From Dehalococcoidia bacterium (GTDB taxonomy: Bacteria; Chloroflexota; Dehalococcoidia; Plut-88900): a DNA stretch of 14,741 bases. This document shows, one piece after another, positions 1 to 6,770 of the stretch; within the stretch, counting starts at the first letter, position 1, and every line of letters begins with the position of its first letter. The stretch lies in the NCBI GenBank assembly GCA_012270635.1, contig JAAXHX010000073.1, positions 2,683 through 17,423 of the forward strand, written 5' to 3'. A program made the position numbers and the translations under genes. The notes under the pieces are model-generated. The model saw only the letters and a list, made by a program, of their open reading frames with translations. It made no database searches and was not told where the DNA came from.

Positions 1-918
1 GGCCTTGGCCACGTCCACGCCGCTCCTGATGCCGCCGGAGGCGATGAGGGCCACCTTCCCGTACATCCCGATTTCCCGCAGCGCCTCCCGGGCGAGGACT
101 ATGGCGGGGACGGTGGGTATGCCGGAGTGGTCCAACAGAATTTCGGAGGAGGCTCCCGTCCCTGCCAGCATGCTGTCGATAACTATGGCGTCGGCGCCCG
201 CCTTGGCGGCCAGCTTGACGTCGTCCTTGACCCGACAGGCCCCGAGCTTGACGTTGACGGGAACGCGCCAGTCAGTGGCCTCGCGGAGCTGCTCGATCTT
301 GATGGGCAGGTCGTCGGGCCCGAGCCAGTCCGGGTGTCGGGTGGGACTTCTCTGGTCGATGCCCGTGGGGAGGTCACGCATGTCGGCGATGTGGTCCAGC
401 ACCTTGACCCCCATGAGCATGCCGCCGGTGCCGGGCTTGGCGCCCTGTCCCACGCAGATTTCAATGGCGTCGGCCATCATTATGTGGTGGGGTGTGACGC
501 CGTAGCGGCTGGGCAGTATCTGGTATATCAGCTTCTCGGAGGCTTCCCGCTCGGCCATGAGCATCCCGCCGTCGCCCGTGCAGGTGGCCGTCCCCACCTC
601 CGAGGCCCCCTTCCCCAGGGACACCTTGGCGTTGCGGGACAGGGCGCCGTAGCTCATCCCCGTGATGTATATGGGGGTCTCCAGGACGAGGGGATTCTTG
701 GCGTTGCCTTCTCCGATGACCGTGCGGGTGTTGCACTTCTCCTTGTAGCCTTCCAGGGGGATGCGGGTGAGGCCCGTGGACAGGAAGGTAAGATCGTCGA
801 AGTGGGTCACCTTCTGGAAAGAGGAGAAGCCGCGTATGCGGTAGCGGCCAAGGTCCGCCTTGGCATGGATGTCTTCCATGACCCAGGGGGAATATATCTG
901 GCTGCTGTTCATCACCAT
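1..918 (-). CDS. Glutamate synthase FMN-binding subunit, GlxD/MgsC-type (3' part cut by window edge)
   Basis: This is the synthase-domain subunit of a split glutamate synthase. In the family it binds FMN and an Fe-S cluster and adds ammonia to a 2-oxo acid in the cytoplasm. The frame is open from ATG 918 to the edge (306 codons), so the C-terminal part, where the family carries its cluster cysteines, is not visible. Hallmarks seen are YRIRGFSSF and FDDLTFL near the N-terminus, then TGMSYGALS, TCTGDGGML, LPSRYGV, VGQGAKPGTGGML, the GIDQRSPTRHPDW block and IASGGIRSGVDVAKA. The start is supported by AAGGGG seven bases upstream. The ATG lies 11 bases after the stop of the GXGXG gene, so the three genes form one operon. 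The order amidotransferase, GXGXG, FMN subunit matches glxBCD of rhizobia and mgsABC of methylotrophs, so the acceptor could be 2-oxoglutarate with ammonia or with methylamine. The family call is firm; the substrate is open. Confidence 0.92.
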   Translation of the reverse strand, partial: MVMNSSQIYSPWVMEDIHAKADLGRYRIRGFSSFQKVTHFDDLTFLSTGLTRIPLEGYKEKCNTRTVIGEGNAKNPLVLETPIYITGMSYGALSRNAKVSLGKGASEVGTATCTGDGGMLMAEREASEKLIYQILPSRYGVTPHHIMMADAIEICVGQGAKPGTGGMLMGVKVLDHIADMRDLPTGIDQRSPTRHPDWLGPDDLPIKIEQLREATDWRVPVNVKLGACRVKDDVKLAAKAGADAIVIDSMLAGTGASSEILLDHSGIPTVPAIVLAREALREIGMYGKVALIASGGIRSGVDVAKA

Positions 919-929
919 GGCGGATCCCC

Positions 930-1613
930 TTACACGACCCTTTTTTCGAAGCGTTCCAGGGCGTCGAAATGATACAGCTTCTTGGCCGAGACCACCTTCT
1001 TGAACTGGAACCGTTCCGTGATCCCGAAACTTTCGAGCGTCTCCCAGACCTGTAGAAGCTCGTCCTCGGAGGGGGTTTCCTCCTTGGCGTCGCTCCCGAG
1101 GGAGCCAATGCTCCCGGCCACGTAGATCTCGCCCTCGTACATGGAGTCCCCGACAGCGTCTCCGACGTCGCCGCAGATGATGATGCGGCCTTTCTGCATC
1201 ATGTAGCCGGTCAGGAATCCCGAGTTGCCCCGGATGATGAGGTTTCCGCCCTTCATGGAGATGCCCGCCCGGGCCCCGGCGTCCCCCCCGACGAACAGCT
1301 CTCCGCCCCGCAGAGTCGCACCGACCGAGGCGCCGGCGTTGCGGGTGAGGGTTATGCGGCCGTTCATCATGTTTTCGCCCAGGGCCCAGCCGGCGTTGCC
1401 GTTGATGGTTACATCGGGGCCGTCCAGGAGGCTGGCGCACAGGTATCCCACGCTGCCATCGACGGTTATCTTGCAGTCCTTCAGGATGCCGATGACCAGG
1501 TTATGCCGCGCCTGGGGGTCGAGTATGCACACCTCTTCGTCCTGGGCCACCAGTTCCTTGACCCGGGCGTTGATCTCCCGAGTGGTCATCTCCCTGGCGT
1601 TTATATCAACCAA
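930..1613 (-). CDS. Glutamate synthase GXGXG-domain subunit, GlxC/MgsB-type
   Basis: This is a right-handed beta-helix subunit equivalent to the C-terminal GXGXG domain of the large chain of bacterial glutamate synthase. It is structural and links the amidotransferase and FMN modules. The 227-residue product has regularly spaced glycine turns: GSVGYLC, GNAGWALG, RNAGASVG, GDAGARAG, GNSGFLTG, GDVGDAVG and GSIGSLGSD. The segments GISMKG and GDSMYEGEIYV are typical of the GlxC/MgsB branch. The start is a TTG at 1613 with GAGG seven bases upstream. An in-frame ATG at 1589 has its GGGAG almost touching it and would remove family-conserved N-terminal residues, so TTG is preferred. The gene overlaps the 3' end of the amidotransferase gene by 13 bases, which implies translational coupling and equal subunit dosage. 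The 60-residue C-terminal extension after GSDAKEETP is less conserved in type. Confidence 0.9.
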   Translation of the reverse strand: MVDINAREMTTREINARVKELVAQDEEVCILDPQARHNLVIGILKDCKITVDGSVGYLCASLLDGPDVTINGNAGWALGENMMNGRITLTRNAGASVGATLRGGELFVGGDAGARAGISMKGGNLIIRGNSGFLTGYMMQKGRIIICGDVGDAVGDSMYEGEIYVAGSIGSLGSDAKEETPSEDELLQVWETLESFGITERFQFKKVVSAKKLYHFDALERFEKRVV

Positions 1614-2515
1614 GTCATGACCTCGTTCTGCTGGGGCTCGACCCGCTCTATCTCCTCGTCGAAGACCGAGCGAAGGGCGACCTCCTCGGAGGCGAGGGCG
1701 ACCACGTCGTCGGTTTCCATGAGCACCAGGGGTTTGAGGGCGAGGGGGTCTTTGGCGGAGCCCATGCCCTGATCGGTGGAGACCAGGTAGGTGAAAGAGC
1801 CATCCAGGTCGTCCAGGGAGTCGTGCAGGGCGTCTTCTAGAGCCGCGCCCCGGGACAGTTTCTCCGCCAGGTACACCGCTATGAGCTCGGAGTCGTTCTC
1901 CGTCTGGAAGCGGTGTCCATGGTCTTCGTACTGCCGTTTCATCTTGTGGTAGTTGGTGAGCTGGCCGTTGTGGACCACCGTGACGTCGGGGAACGGGTAG
2001 GCCCAGAAGGGGTGGGAGTGAGTGATGTCGACCCGGCTCTCGGTGGCGAGGCGCACGTGCCCGATCCCATGGGTGCCCTTAATGCCGGAAATGTCGTGCT
2101 TGTCGTCCAGCTCCAGGCCCGTGCCCACGTCCTTCACCACCTCCGAGTTTTGGCCCATGCTGTGAATGGTCACGCCGGGTAGCTCGTACAGCGAGGCGGC
2201 GAGGGGCTTGAAGTCCCCCTCGTGATTTATGCTGAGGCGCAGGAACTCGTCCGTGGATTGGCGGGCTTTGACGACGCCCCCGTTGGAAGCTACCACCTCT
2301 TCCACGGCTCGGAATCGGTCCCGGTAGTCGCCTTCAGGGTCGGACCACACCCTGACTATGAAGTCCGAGTCGGGGCTTTCCCAGGCCACGGTAATGCCTG
2401 TAGAGTCGATTCCCCGATGCTTCATGGCGTCGAGCATCCGGATGAGCTCTTCTCCGATGGGAGCGAGACCGGAGATTCCCGCCTTCTTATGCATGATTCC
2501 GCTTATGCCGCACAT
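1601..2515 (-). CDS. Class II glutamine amidotransferase subunit of glutamate synthase, GlxB/MgsA-type
   Basis: This subunit hydrolyses glutamine and passes ammonia to the FMN subunit. It is 304 residues long from ATG 2515, which places the nucleophile at Cys2 (MCGISGI) after removal of Met1. The frame extends upstream to 2635, but class II amidotransferases need the N-terminal Cys, and GGGAG lies about a dozen bases before this ATG. Other visible family residues are MKHRGIDSTG (34-40), VRLATES with Arg155, the SHPF block, VHNGQLTNY (Asn183-Gly184), NDSE with Asp208, and LDGSFTYL followed by KDPLALKPLV. All catalytic and glutamine-binding elements appear intact. It is the first gene of the operon, behind a TTGCCC-N17-TATAAT promoter and a structured leader. 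Its stop codon lies inside the next gene. It could serve glutamate or N-methylglutamate synthesis. Confidence 0.92.
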   Translation of the reverse strand: MCGISGIMHKKAGISGLAPIGEELIRMLDAMKHRGIDSTGITVAWESPDSDFIVRVWSDPEGDYRDRFRAVEEVVASNGGVVKARQSTDEFLRLSINHEGDFKPLAASLYELPGVTIHSMGQNSEVVKDVGTGLELDDKHDISGIKGTHGIGHVRLATESRVDITHSHPFWAYPFPDVTVVHNGQLTNYHKMKRQYEDHGHRFQTENDSELIAVYLAEKLSRGAALEDALHDSLDDLDGSFTYLVSTDQGMGSAKDPLALKPLVLMETDDVVALASEEVALRSVFDEEIERVEPQQNEVMTWLI

Positions 2516-2540
2516 CTCTAGTTCTTTCTCCCTGGTGTTA

Positions 2541-2589
2541 TGTCGGGGAAATTCACGCCGGGGTAGCCATGAGCCCAGCCACCCCGACA
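2541..2589 (-). promoter_or_regulatory. Structured leader with two mutually exclusive hairpins
   Basis: The leader of the glutamate synthase transcript can fold in two ways that share the same strand. Stem A pairs 2578-2586 with 2559-2567 (nine pairs including one G-U, ten-base loop). Stem B is a perfect eight-base pairing of 2582-2589 with 2541-2548. Both use the bases at 2582-2586, so they cannot coexist. Neither stem is followed by a U-run, and the GGGAG ribosome site lies just downstream. This could be a switch, an mRNA-stability element or chance G/C pairing; no known riboswitch class was recognised. Confidence 0.4.
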
Positions 2590-2597
2590 GCCGCGCC

Positions 2598-2626
2598 ATT
2601 ATATATGGGGGTGTACAACTGGGCAA
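2598..2626 (-). promoter_or_regulatory. Promoter of the glutamate synthase operon
   Basis: On the minus strand a TTGCCC -35 box (2621-2626) and a perfect TATAAT -10 box (2598-2603) are separated by 17 bases, a sigma-70-like arrangement. The transcript would start near 2591, giving a leader of about 75 bases before ATG 2515. No competing promoter of this quality lies in the interval 2516-2652. Confidence 0.75.
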
Positions 2627-2652
2627 GGAAAACAAGCCGCCTCGTCGAACCC

Positions 2653-3174
2653 CTAAACTGCCCTGGGCAGCCTTTCAAAGACGCGGAATTCCACGTCTAT
2701 GGACGTAGGGTGGAGGGTAAGCATGGCCACCGACCCCGGCATCATGAAGTCCGGGTACCCAGGGCCGGGGTTTACGATGAGCGTATCCCCAACGTAATGC
2801 TCGATCCGTTCATGGGTGTGGCCGTACAGGATGACGTCCTGCCTGCCCAGCTCTTCCAGGATGCGCTCCTCTATCCCGTCGGGCTCCATACCCCACCAGG
2901 GATGAATGACACCGAACATCCAGGGCCCGACGGCGAATAGCTGCTTGTCGGGGAGGATGCGGCGGGTCTCGTCCTTGTCCGTATTGCCGAAGACGCCGAC
3001 GAATCGGGGGTGGTCTTCAATTAGCTGGTGGACGAGAGTCGGGCCCGTGAAGTCGCCGCTGTGAACTACCCAATCAGCCTCGCCGAGGGCCTCCTTCACC
3101 ACCGGGTGAAGCTCGTCCTTCTCCCTAACGTGGGTGTCGGATAGATGGAGCAGCTTGATGGGGCTGTGCGGCAT
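2653..3174 (-). CDS. YfcE/MJ0936-type metallophosphoesterase
   Basis: This is a small calcineurin-like phosphoesterase, expected to be a cytoplasmic dimetal phosphodiesterase; the substrate is unknown. From ATG 3174 the product is 173 residues, the usual size for the family. The frame runs upstream to 3462, but that part has no family similarity and would overlap the nitrite reductase gene. Metal-binding motifs are in order: LSDTH (Asp13, His15), HSGDF (Asp41), FGNTD (Asn64), a single His91 in GVIHPWW, and GHTH (119, 121), followed by VNPGPGYPDF. The family usually shows NPGS here and a HG pair at the His91 site, so those two loops are slightly divergent. A TATACT box ends six bases before the ATG, suggesting a nearly leaderless transcript. 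No ribosome-binding sequence is seen. Its link to its neighbours is unclear. Confidence 0.88.
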   Translation of the reverse strand: MPHSPIKLLHLSDTHVREKDELHPVVKEALGEADWVVHSGDFTGPTLVHQLIEDHPRFVGVFGNTDKDETRRILPDKQLFAVGPWMFGVIHPWWGMEPDGIEERILEELGRQDVILYGHTHERIEHYVGDTLIVNPGPGYPDFMMPGSVAMLTLHPTSIDVEFRVFERLPRAV

Positions 3175-3180
3175 GGGGCT

Positions 3181-3186
3181 AGTATA
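3181..3186 (-). promoter_or_regulatory. -10 box for a leaderless metallophosphoesterase transcript
   Basis: TATACT on the minus strand is followed by six bases (AGCCCC) and then ATG 3174, so a start seven bases after the box would fall on the ATG itself. There is no Shine-Dalgarno sequence and only a poor -35 (TAACCG). Elsewhere in 3175-3397, the interval downstream of nirK, I see nothing beyond a short GCCGG-CTC-CCGGC hairpin (3294-3306) without a U-tract. Confidence 0.5.
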
Positions 3187-3397
3187 GCTTACGGGCTCAA
3201 GCACGGTTACACTGGGAACCTGGGGGATGCTAAATGGGCCTATGTGCTGTGGGGTCAGCATAGCCCGGAGCACGACTCCTAGCCAATCCAGACGCCGGCT
3301 CCCGGCAGGGAATTCGAGCAGCCGGTACGGCGCCCATACCCCCCAGCGATGCATCTGATTTCTGTAACTTTCTAACGGACGTTGAGAGGGCAGTGTC

Positions 3398-4624
3398 TTA
3401 CCGAATGGGTCCCGGCTCTTCAAGCTGCTCCATGAGGTCGTTGTTCCACTCACCCTCGGCAACCAGGACCGCCTTGGCGTCGTACACGAACGCCTCGATC
3501 AAGTTGTGCGATAAGTATACGTAAGTCCCCGGCTGTTGAATGGTGTGGATGGATGCCCCGGCAGAACCGGCGGCAATGATCCAGGTTTCCAGGTCAAGCT
3601 CCGGGGGGCTGCTGAAGCCTCCTCTCTCCCAGACGTAGTCGCCGTGCCCGCCGATTAGGTGGGGATACGACTGCCGGTTGGCCTGGGCGTGGACTATCAG
3701 TACGTTTTCTCCCACATTGGCCGTTAGCTGGCCCTCTCCTTGCAGTGCGCCGGTCGCGCCGTTGAAGACTATGTGAGTTGGGGAAAGGGAGCGCATGGCC
3801 TCCAGGTCCTGGATGATCGATGCCCCGGGGTTGTCGAACCGTATGAATTCCCCTTCCTCGTCCCTCGGCAGATAGTAGTCCTGCTCCCCGATGTAGTACG
3901 CCCTGTCGTAGCGGATCGGGTTGCCTGCCGGGTCCCTCAACCCGTCCTTGGGCAATACCATGATCGCTCCGTTCATGCCGTGCACCACGTGCCAGGGCAC
4001 CATCGTATCGCCCGGTGCGCAGTGATAGACGAATACGCCCGGCTTTACTGCACGGAAACGCAGCACGACTTGCTGCCCGGATGCTACGTGGGTTAGCGCC
4101 CCGCCGCCCAATGCGCCTATGGAGGCGTGAAAGTCCACGTTGTGAAGGAGCAAGTTGGTGGACGGGTTGACCAGGGTTAGCTCCACGTAGTCGCCCTCGT
4201 GTACCACAATGAGAGGCCCGGGCACGGAGCCGTTGAAGGTGAACGCCCACACAAACGCGCCAGGCGCAACCTCCAGTTCCTTTTCCTCCACTACCATTCT
4301 CACCTCCACCACCCGAGGCGCTCCGGGGTAGTCCTGGTCGTGCTTTGGTAGAAACGGCGGCGCCACCAGTTCCTGGGTTACTCGCTTAAGGCTGTTTATG
4401 TCCTCGGGTTCCCATACCGTTGGTCCGCTCCAGTAGGTGTTTGCAGCCCCGTTCCCCCCGGAGGAATCGACCTCGGCTGCGGGGGGCACGGTGGGGAAGG
4501 GAGTGGGGGTGGGATACGGCCTCCGACACCCGCCTGCCACGATGAGAATGGCCGCCATCAACAATGTCAATAGCAGTATTACGGAAACCCTGACCTCGGG
4601 GTATCGGAAGCTTGCTTTCAACAT
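3398..4624 (-). CDS. nirK: Copper-containing nitrite reductase (NirK), predicted lipoprotein
   Basis: NirK reduces nitrite to nitric oxide outside the cytoplasmic membrane. The product from ATG 4624 is 408 residues. A hydrophobic segment (13-29) ends in VAGGC, a lipobox with Cys33, followed by a Pro-Thr linker, so the enzyme is probably membrane-tethered. Two cupredoxin domains follow. All copper ligands are present: type 1 His161, Cys202, His212, Met217; type 2 His166, His201, His373. The catalytic pair is Asp164 (HNVDFH) and His322 (PHLIGGH). The loop from Cys202 to His212 is one residue longer than in the Alcaligenes/Achromobacter enzymes. An upstream TTG at 4681 is rejected as start because it forms part of the -35 box; the ATG has AGGA nearby. 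No nitric oxide reductase or electron-donor gene is adjacent. Confidence 0.95.
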   Translation of the reverse strand: MLKASFRYPEVRVSVILLLTLLMAAILIVAGGCRRPYPTPTPFPTVPPAAEVDSSGGNGAANTYWSGPTVWEPEDINSLKRVTQELVAPPFLPKHDQDYPGAPRVVEVRMVVEEKELEVAPGAFVWAFTFNGSVPGPLIVVHEGDYVELTLVNPSTNLLLHNVDFHASIGALGGGALTHVASGQQVVLRFRAVKPGVFVYHCAPGDTMVPWHVVHGMNGAIMVLPKDGLRDPAGNPIRYDRAYYIGEQDYYLPRDEEGEFIRFDNPGASIIQDLEAMRSLSPTHIVFNGATGALQGEGQLTANVGENVLIVHAQANRQSYPHLIGGHGDYVWERGGFSSPPELDLETWIIAAGSAGASIHTIQQPGTYVYLSHNLIEAFVYDAKAVLVAEGEWNNDLMEQLEEPGPIR

Positions 4625-4651
4625 TCGATCCTTCGCCTTAGGATGGGATGG

Positions 4652-4681
4652 AGTATATTGGCAACCGACGTAACCTTCCAA
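4652..4681 (-). promoter_or_regulatory. Promoter of nirK
   Basis: A TTGGAA -35 box (4676-4681) and a TATACT -10 box (4652-4657) are separated by 18 bases on the minus strand, about 30 bases before ATG 4624. This lets nirK be transcribed independently of the carbonic-anhydrase-like operon that ends at 4688. No obvious FNR or NnrR-type palindrome was seen beside it. Confidence 0.65.
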
Positions 4682-4687
4682 CCCCGG

Positions 4688-4852
4688 CTATTCCGCGGTA
4701 GGCCCCGTGGACAACGCCGAAGCGAGGAGCCGCTCCAGGAATGCCATCTGGGCGGGAGTGAAGGGCGCCAGCCTCGCGGACGGACACTCGGCCAGGGCCT
4801 GCTTCATCGCCAGGTTGACGCGGGCCTGGATTTCTTCATTTCGAGAGGTCAA
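4688..4852 (-). CDS. Small coupled ORF, 54 residues, unknown function
   Basis: I do not recognise this protein. It begins with TTG at 4852, which overlaps the TGA of the upstream gene (TTGA). A perfect AAGGAG lies exactly seven bases before the TTG, inside the last codons of the upstream gene. That arrangement is strong evidence for real, coupled translation. The product is soluble-looking and mostly helical by composition, with NEEIQARVNLAMKQALAEC in the first half and FTPAQMAFLERLLASAL in the second. It has no signal peptide or membrane segment. It ends seven bases before the nirK -35 box. It may be a small partner of the carbonic-anhydrase-like protein, but nothing in the sequence proves this. 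Confidence 0.55.
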   Translation of the reverse strand: MTSRNEEIQARVNLAMKQALAECPSARLAPFTPAQMAFLERLLASALSTGPTAE

Positions 4853-5394
4853 GGTCGGTCTCCTTGTTTCGGGTCTCCACATTCTACGATGGGGACCTCT
4901 ACCAGGTGGTCCCGGTAGAGGGGAATGGCAGCCATGTAGTCTTCGTCCTCCCCCGCCCTCTGCATCCCGGCCGGCAGGTCCCCGACCACCGCGCCGGGCA
5001 CTCCCATCACAACCTTGCGCTCCGCCACTTCCGCCTTGGGGGCCACCACCGACCCCGCAGCCACCACCACCCCGGCCCCGAGCCGCACCCCGTCCAGCAC
5101 CACGGCGTTCATTGCCACCAGCACACCCTCCCCCAGCGCCGCCCCATGGACTATCGCCCCGTGGCCCATGCGGCACCGGGGCCCGAGCGCCGTTTCGCCG
5201 TGGATGACGCAATTGTCCTGCACGTCCGAGCCGTCCCCGATTCTGATGGCGTGCTCGTCCCCTCGTATGGTGGCGTTGGGGCCGATCCAACAGTCCTCGC
5301 CGATGGTTACATTGCCGATGATGACCGCCGTGGGGTGGACGTAAGAAGAGCCTGCTATGGTCGGGCGTTTGCCGTTCAGTTCGTAGATGGGCAT
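4849..5394 (-). CDS. Gamma-carbonic-anhydrase-like hexapeptide-repeat protein
   Basis: This is a left-handed beta-helix protein of the gamma carbonic anhydrase / PaaY / CaiE type, about 181 residues and expected to be a trimer in the cytoplasm. Hexapeptide repeats run from about residue 18 to 130. The RGD motif (Arg45, Asp47) and three candidate zinc histidines, His66 (CVIHG), His78 and His83 (MGHGAIVHG), fit the metal site. The last two have the family's five-residue spacing. Two in-frame ATGs are possible, 5400 and 5394. The AGGA sits one base from the first but seven from the second, so 5394 (MPIYELNGKRP) is chosen, which is also the family's usual beginning. Members may hydrate CO2 or hydrolyse CoA thioesters, or be inactive; the sequence does not decide. 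The gene is coupled to the small downstream ORF and divergent from the FIST gene. Confidence 0.9.
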   Translation of the reverse strand: MPIYELNGKRPTIAGSSYVHPTAVIIGNVTIGEDCWIGPNATIRGDEHAIRIGDGSDVQDNCVIHGETALGPRCRMGHGAIVHGAALGEGVLVAMNAVVLDGVRLGAGVVVAAGSVVAPKAEVAERKVVMGVPGAVVGDLPAGMQRAGEDEDYMAAIPLYRDHLVEVPIVECGDPKQGDRP

Positions 5395-5431
5395 GGGCAT
5401 TTCCTGGTTCGAGAGTTAGGGCACCGTGCAT

Positions 5432-5440
5432 TGTATAACA
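5432..5440 (-). promoter_or_regulatory. Extended -10 promoter element for the gamma-CA-like operon
   Basis: On the minus strand the sequence TGTTATACA is an extended -10 element (TGN plus TATACA), about 38 bases before the chosen start. The -35 region falls in the G/C run at 5441-5454 and shows no consensus. It faces away from the FIST promoter, so the 111-base interval 5395-5505 is a divergent control region. Confidence 0.45.
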
Positions 5441-5463
5441 GGGGGGGCGGGGTGAGTGCGATG

Positions 5464-5469
5464 TATAAT
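5464..5469 (+). promoter_or_regulatory. -10 box of the FIST gene
   Basis: A perfect TATAAT lies 36 bases before ATG 5506. The -35 position is occupied by a run of G and has no consensus, so an activator may be needed. The ribosome site is G-rich (GGGTGGGGTGGG, 5491-5502). Confidence 0.5.
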
Positions 5470-5505
5470 GAAAGTTGAAACACTGAACCCGGGTGGGGTG
5501 GGACT

Positions 5506-6699
5506 ATGAAATGGGCATCGGCGATATCTGAGCAGGAATCCCTAAAGGCCGCGGTGCGGGAGACGACAGAGCGGGTGAAGGCGGACCTCGGTGGGGAGAG
5601 GCCCGATCTCCTTTTCGCCTTCGTGTCCAATGCCCACCGGGACGAATACGACCGGGTCCCGGAGATCATCTCTAACATCTGCCCCGTCGACAACCTTATC
5701 GGCTGCTCGGGGGGAGGGGTGATCGGGGAGGGCAGGGAGGTCGAGAACCGCTCCGCAGTCTCCATAACCGGCGCCGTCCTCCCGGACGTACGCCTGAACT
5801 TCTTCCACGTCGAGGACGGCGACCTCCCCACCCCTGACGAGGGGCCGGGAGCATGGGAGGACATCGTCGGGGTCAAAGCCGAGGACCGGCCCGACTTCGT
5901 CGTCCTGCCCGACCCCTTCACCATCCACGCCGACAGCCTGGTGCAGGGGCTGGACTTCGCATTCCAAGAGGGGGCGAAGATAGGCGGCCTGGCCAGCGGC
6001 GGCATGCGGGCGGGCGCCAATGCCCTGTTCCTCGGTACGAGGGTCCATCGCTCCGGGGCCGTAGGGCTGGCGATGCACGGCAACGTCAAAGTTGACACCA
6101 TAGTGGCGCAGGGCTGCCGGCCCATTGGGGAGTCGAGGGTGGTGACCAAGTGCAACGGCAACCTACTGATGGAGCTGGACGGTCGGAGTCCTCTGGAGTC
6201 GTTGCGAAAAGTGTTCAACGAATCGGACAGCCATGACAGAGGGCTTATAAACTCGGCCCTGCACCTGGGGGTGGTCATGGACCCGCTGAAGGACCAGTTT
6301 CGCCCCGGCGATTTCCTGATCCGCAACGTGATGGGCCTCCACCAGGAGACGGGCGCCCTGGTTATCGGCGAGATGCTGAGCGAGGGCCAGGTGGTCCAGT
6401 TCCACGTACGGGACGCAGATACGGCCCGACAGGACCTGGAAGCCGTGATGGACCGCTACGTGGAGGACAATGATTCGTCCGGGACCTCTGGGGCGCTGCT
6501 GTTCTCTTGCCTGGGCAGGGGAGAGCACCTGTTCGGGCGGCCCAACCACGACAGCGACATCTTCCTGAATCGCATATCCCGCGCCCCTCTGTCGGGCTTC
6601 TTCTGCAACGGCGAGATCGGGCAGGTGGGCGGGTCCACCTTCCTGCACGGCTTCACCAGCTCCTTTGCGATGTTCAGCGCAGGCCAGGGGCCCGGGTGA
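5506..6699 (+). CDS. FIST N-/C-terminal domain protein
   Basis: FIST proteins are predicted cytoplasmic sensors that bind small ligands, perhaps amino acids; direct biochemistry is scarce. This one is 397 residues and has both domains and nothing else. FIST_N occupies roughly residues 30-210, with LIGCSGGGVIGEG (64-76) and VVLPDPF (132-138). FIST_C follows at roughly 215-390, with LLFSCLGRGEHLFG (331-344), GFFCNGEIGQVGG (364-376) and LHGFTSSFAMF (380-390). There is no kinase, cyclase or methyl-accepting domain fused to it, so any output must go through a partner. The start is the first ATG after a G-rich ribosome site. The gene is followed 71 bases later by the DUF4389 gene on the same strand. 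The family call is safe; the ligand is unknown. Confidence 0.92.
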   Translation: MKWASAISEQESLKAAVRETTERVKADLGGERPDLLFAFVSNAHRDEYDRVPEIISNICPVDNLIGCSGGGVIGEGREVENRSAVSITGAVLPDVRLNFFHVEDGDLPTPDEGPGAWEDIVGVKAEDRPDFVVLPDPFTIHADSLVQGLDFAFQEGAKIGGLASGGMRAGANALFLGTRVHRSGAVGLAMHGNVKVDTIVAQGCRPIGESRVVTKCNGNLLMELDGRSPLESLRKVFNESDSHDRGLINSALHLGVVMDPLKDQFRPGDFLIRNVMGLHQETGALVIGEMLSEGQVVQFHVRDADTARQDLEAVMDRYVEDNDSSGTSGALLFSCLGRGEHLFGRPNHDSDIFLNRISRAPLSGFFCNGEIGQVGGSTFLHGFTSSFAMFSAGQGPG

Positions 6700-6713
6700 C
6701 CGGGCCGACGGTG

Positions 6714-6722
6714 TGATATCAT
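6714..6722 (+). promoter_or_regulatory. Extended -10 element before the DUF4389 gene
   Basis: TGATATCAT matches an extended -10 (TGN plus TATCAT) 48 bases before ATG 6771. No good -35 is seen, which is acceptable for an extended -10. It would allow the DUF4389 gene to be transcribed separately from the FIST gene. Confidence 0.4.
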
Positions 6723-6770
6723 CCCTCGGAAGTCGTTTCGGCAGGCCCGATAGGCGAAAGAGGTGCGAGA

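Noticed and set aside
127..972. A 281-codon plus-strand frame opposite the glutamate synthase genes
   Set aside because: Its composition is a shadow of the minus-strand FMN subunit, which is open to the window edge and carries clear family motifs.
2516..2635. Longer start for the amidotransferase at 2635
   Set aside because: The mature enzyme needs Cys directly after Met1. The extra region contains the promoter and leader, and the ribosome site fits ATG 2515.
3175..3462. N-terminal extension of the metallophosphoesterase to 3462
   Set aside because: It would overlap nirK, shows no family similarity and would disregard the promoter at 3181.
4625..4681. TTG start of nirK at 4681
   Set aside because: The TTG is part of the TTGGAA -35 box. 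ATG 4624 gives a normal lipoprotein signal.
5441..5502. G-quadruplex candidate in the FIST promoter region
   Set aside because: The G-runs at 5441-5454 and 5491-5502 are too far apart or too few for a convincing four-run motif; the second is better explained as ribosome site.
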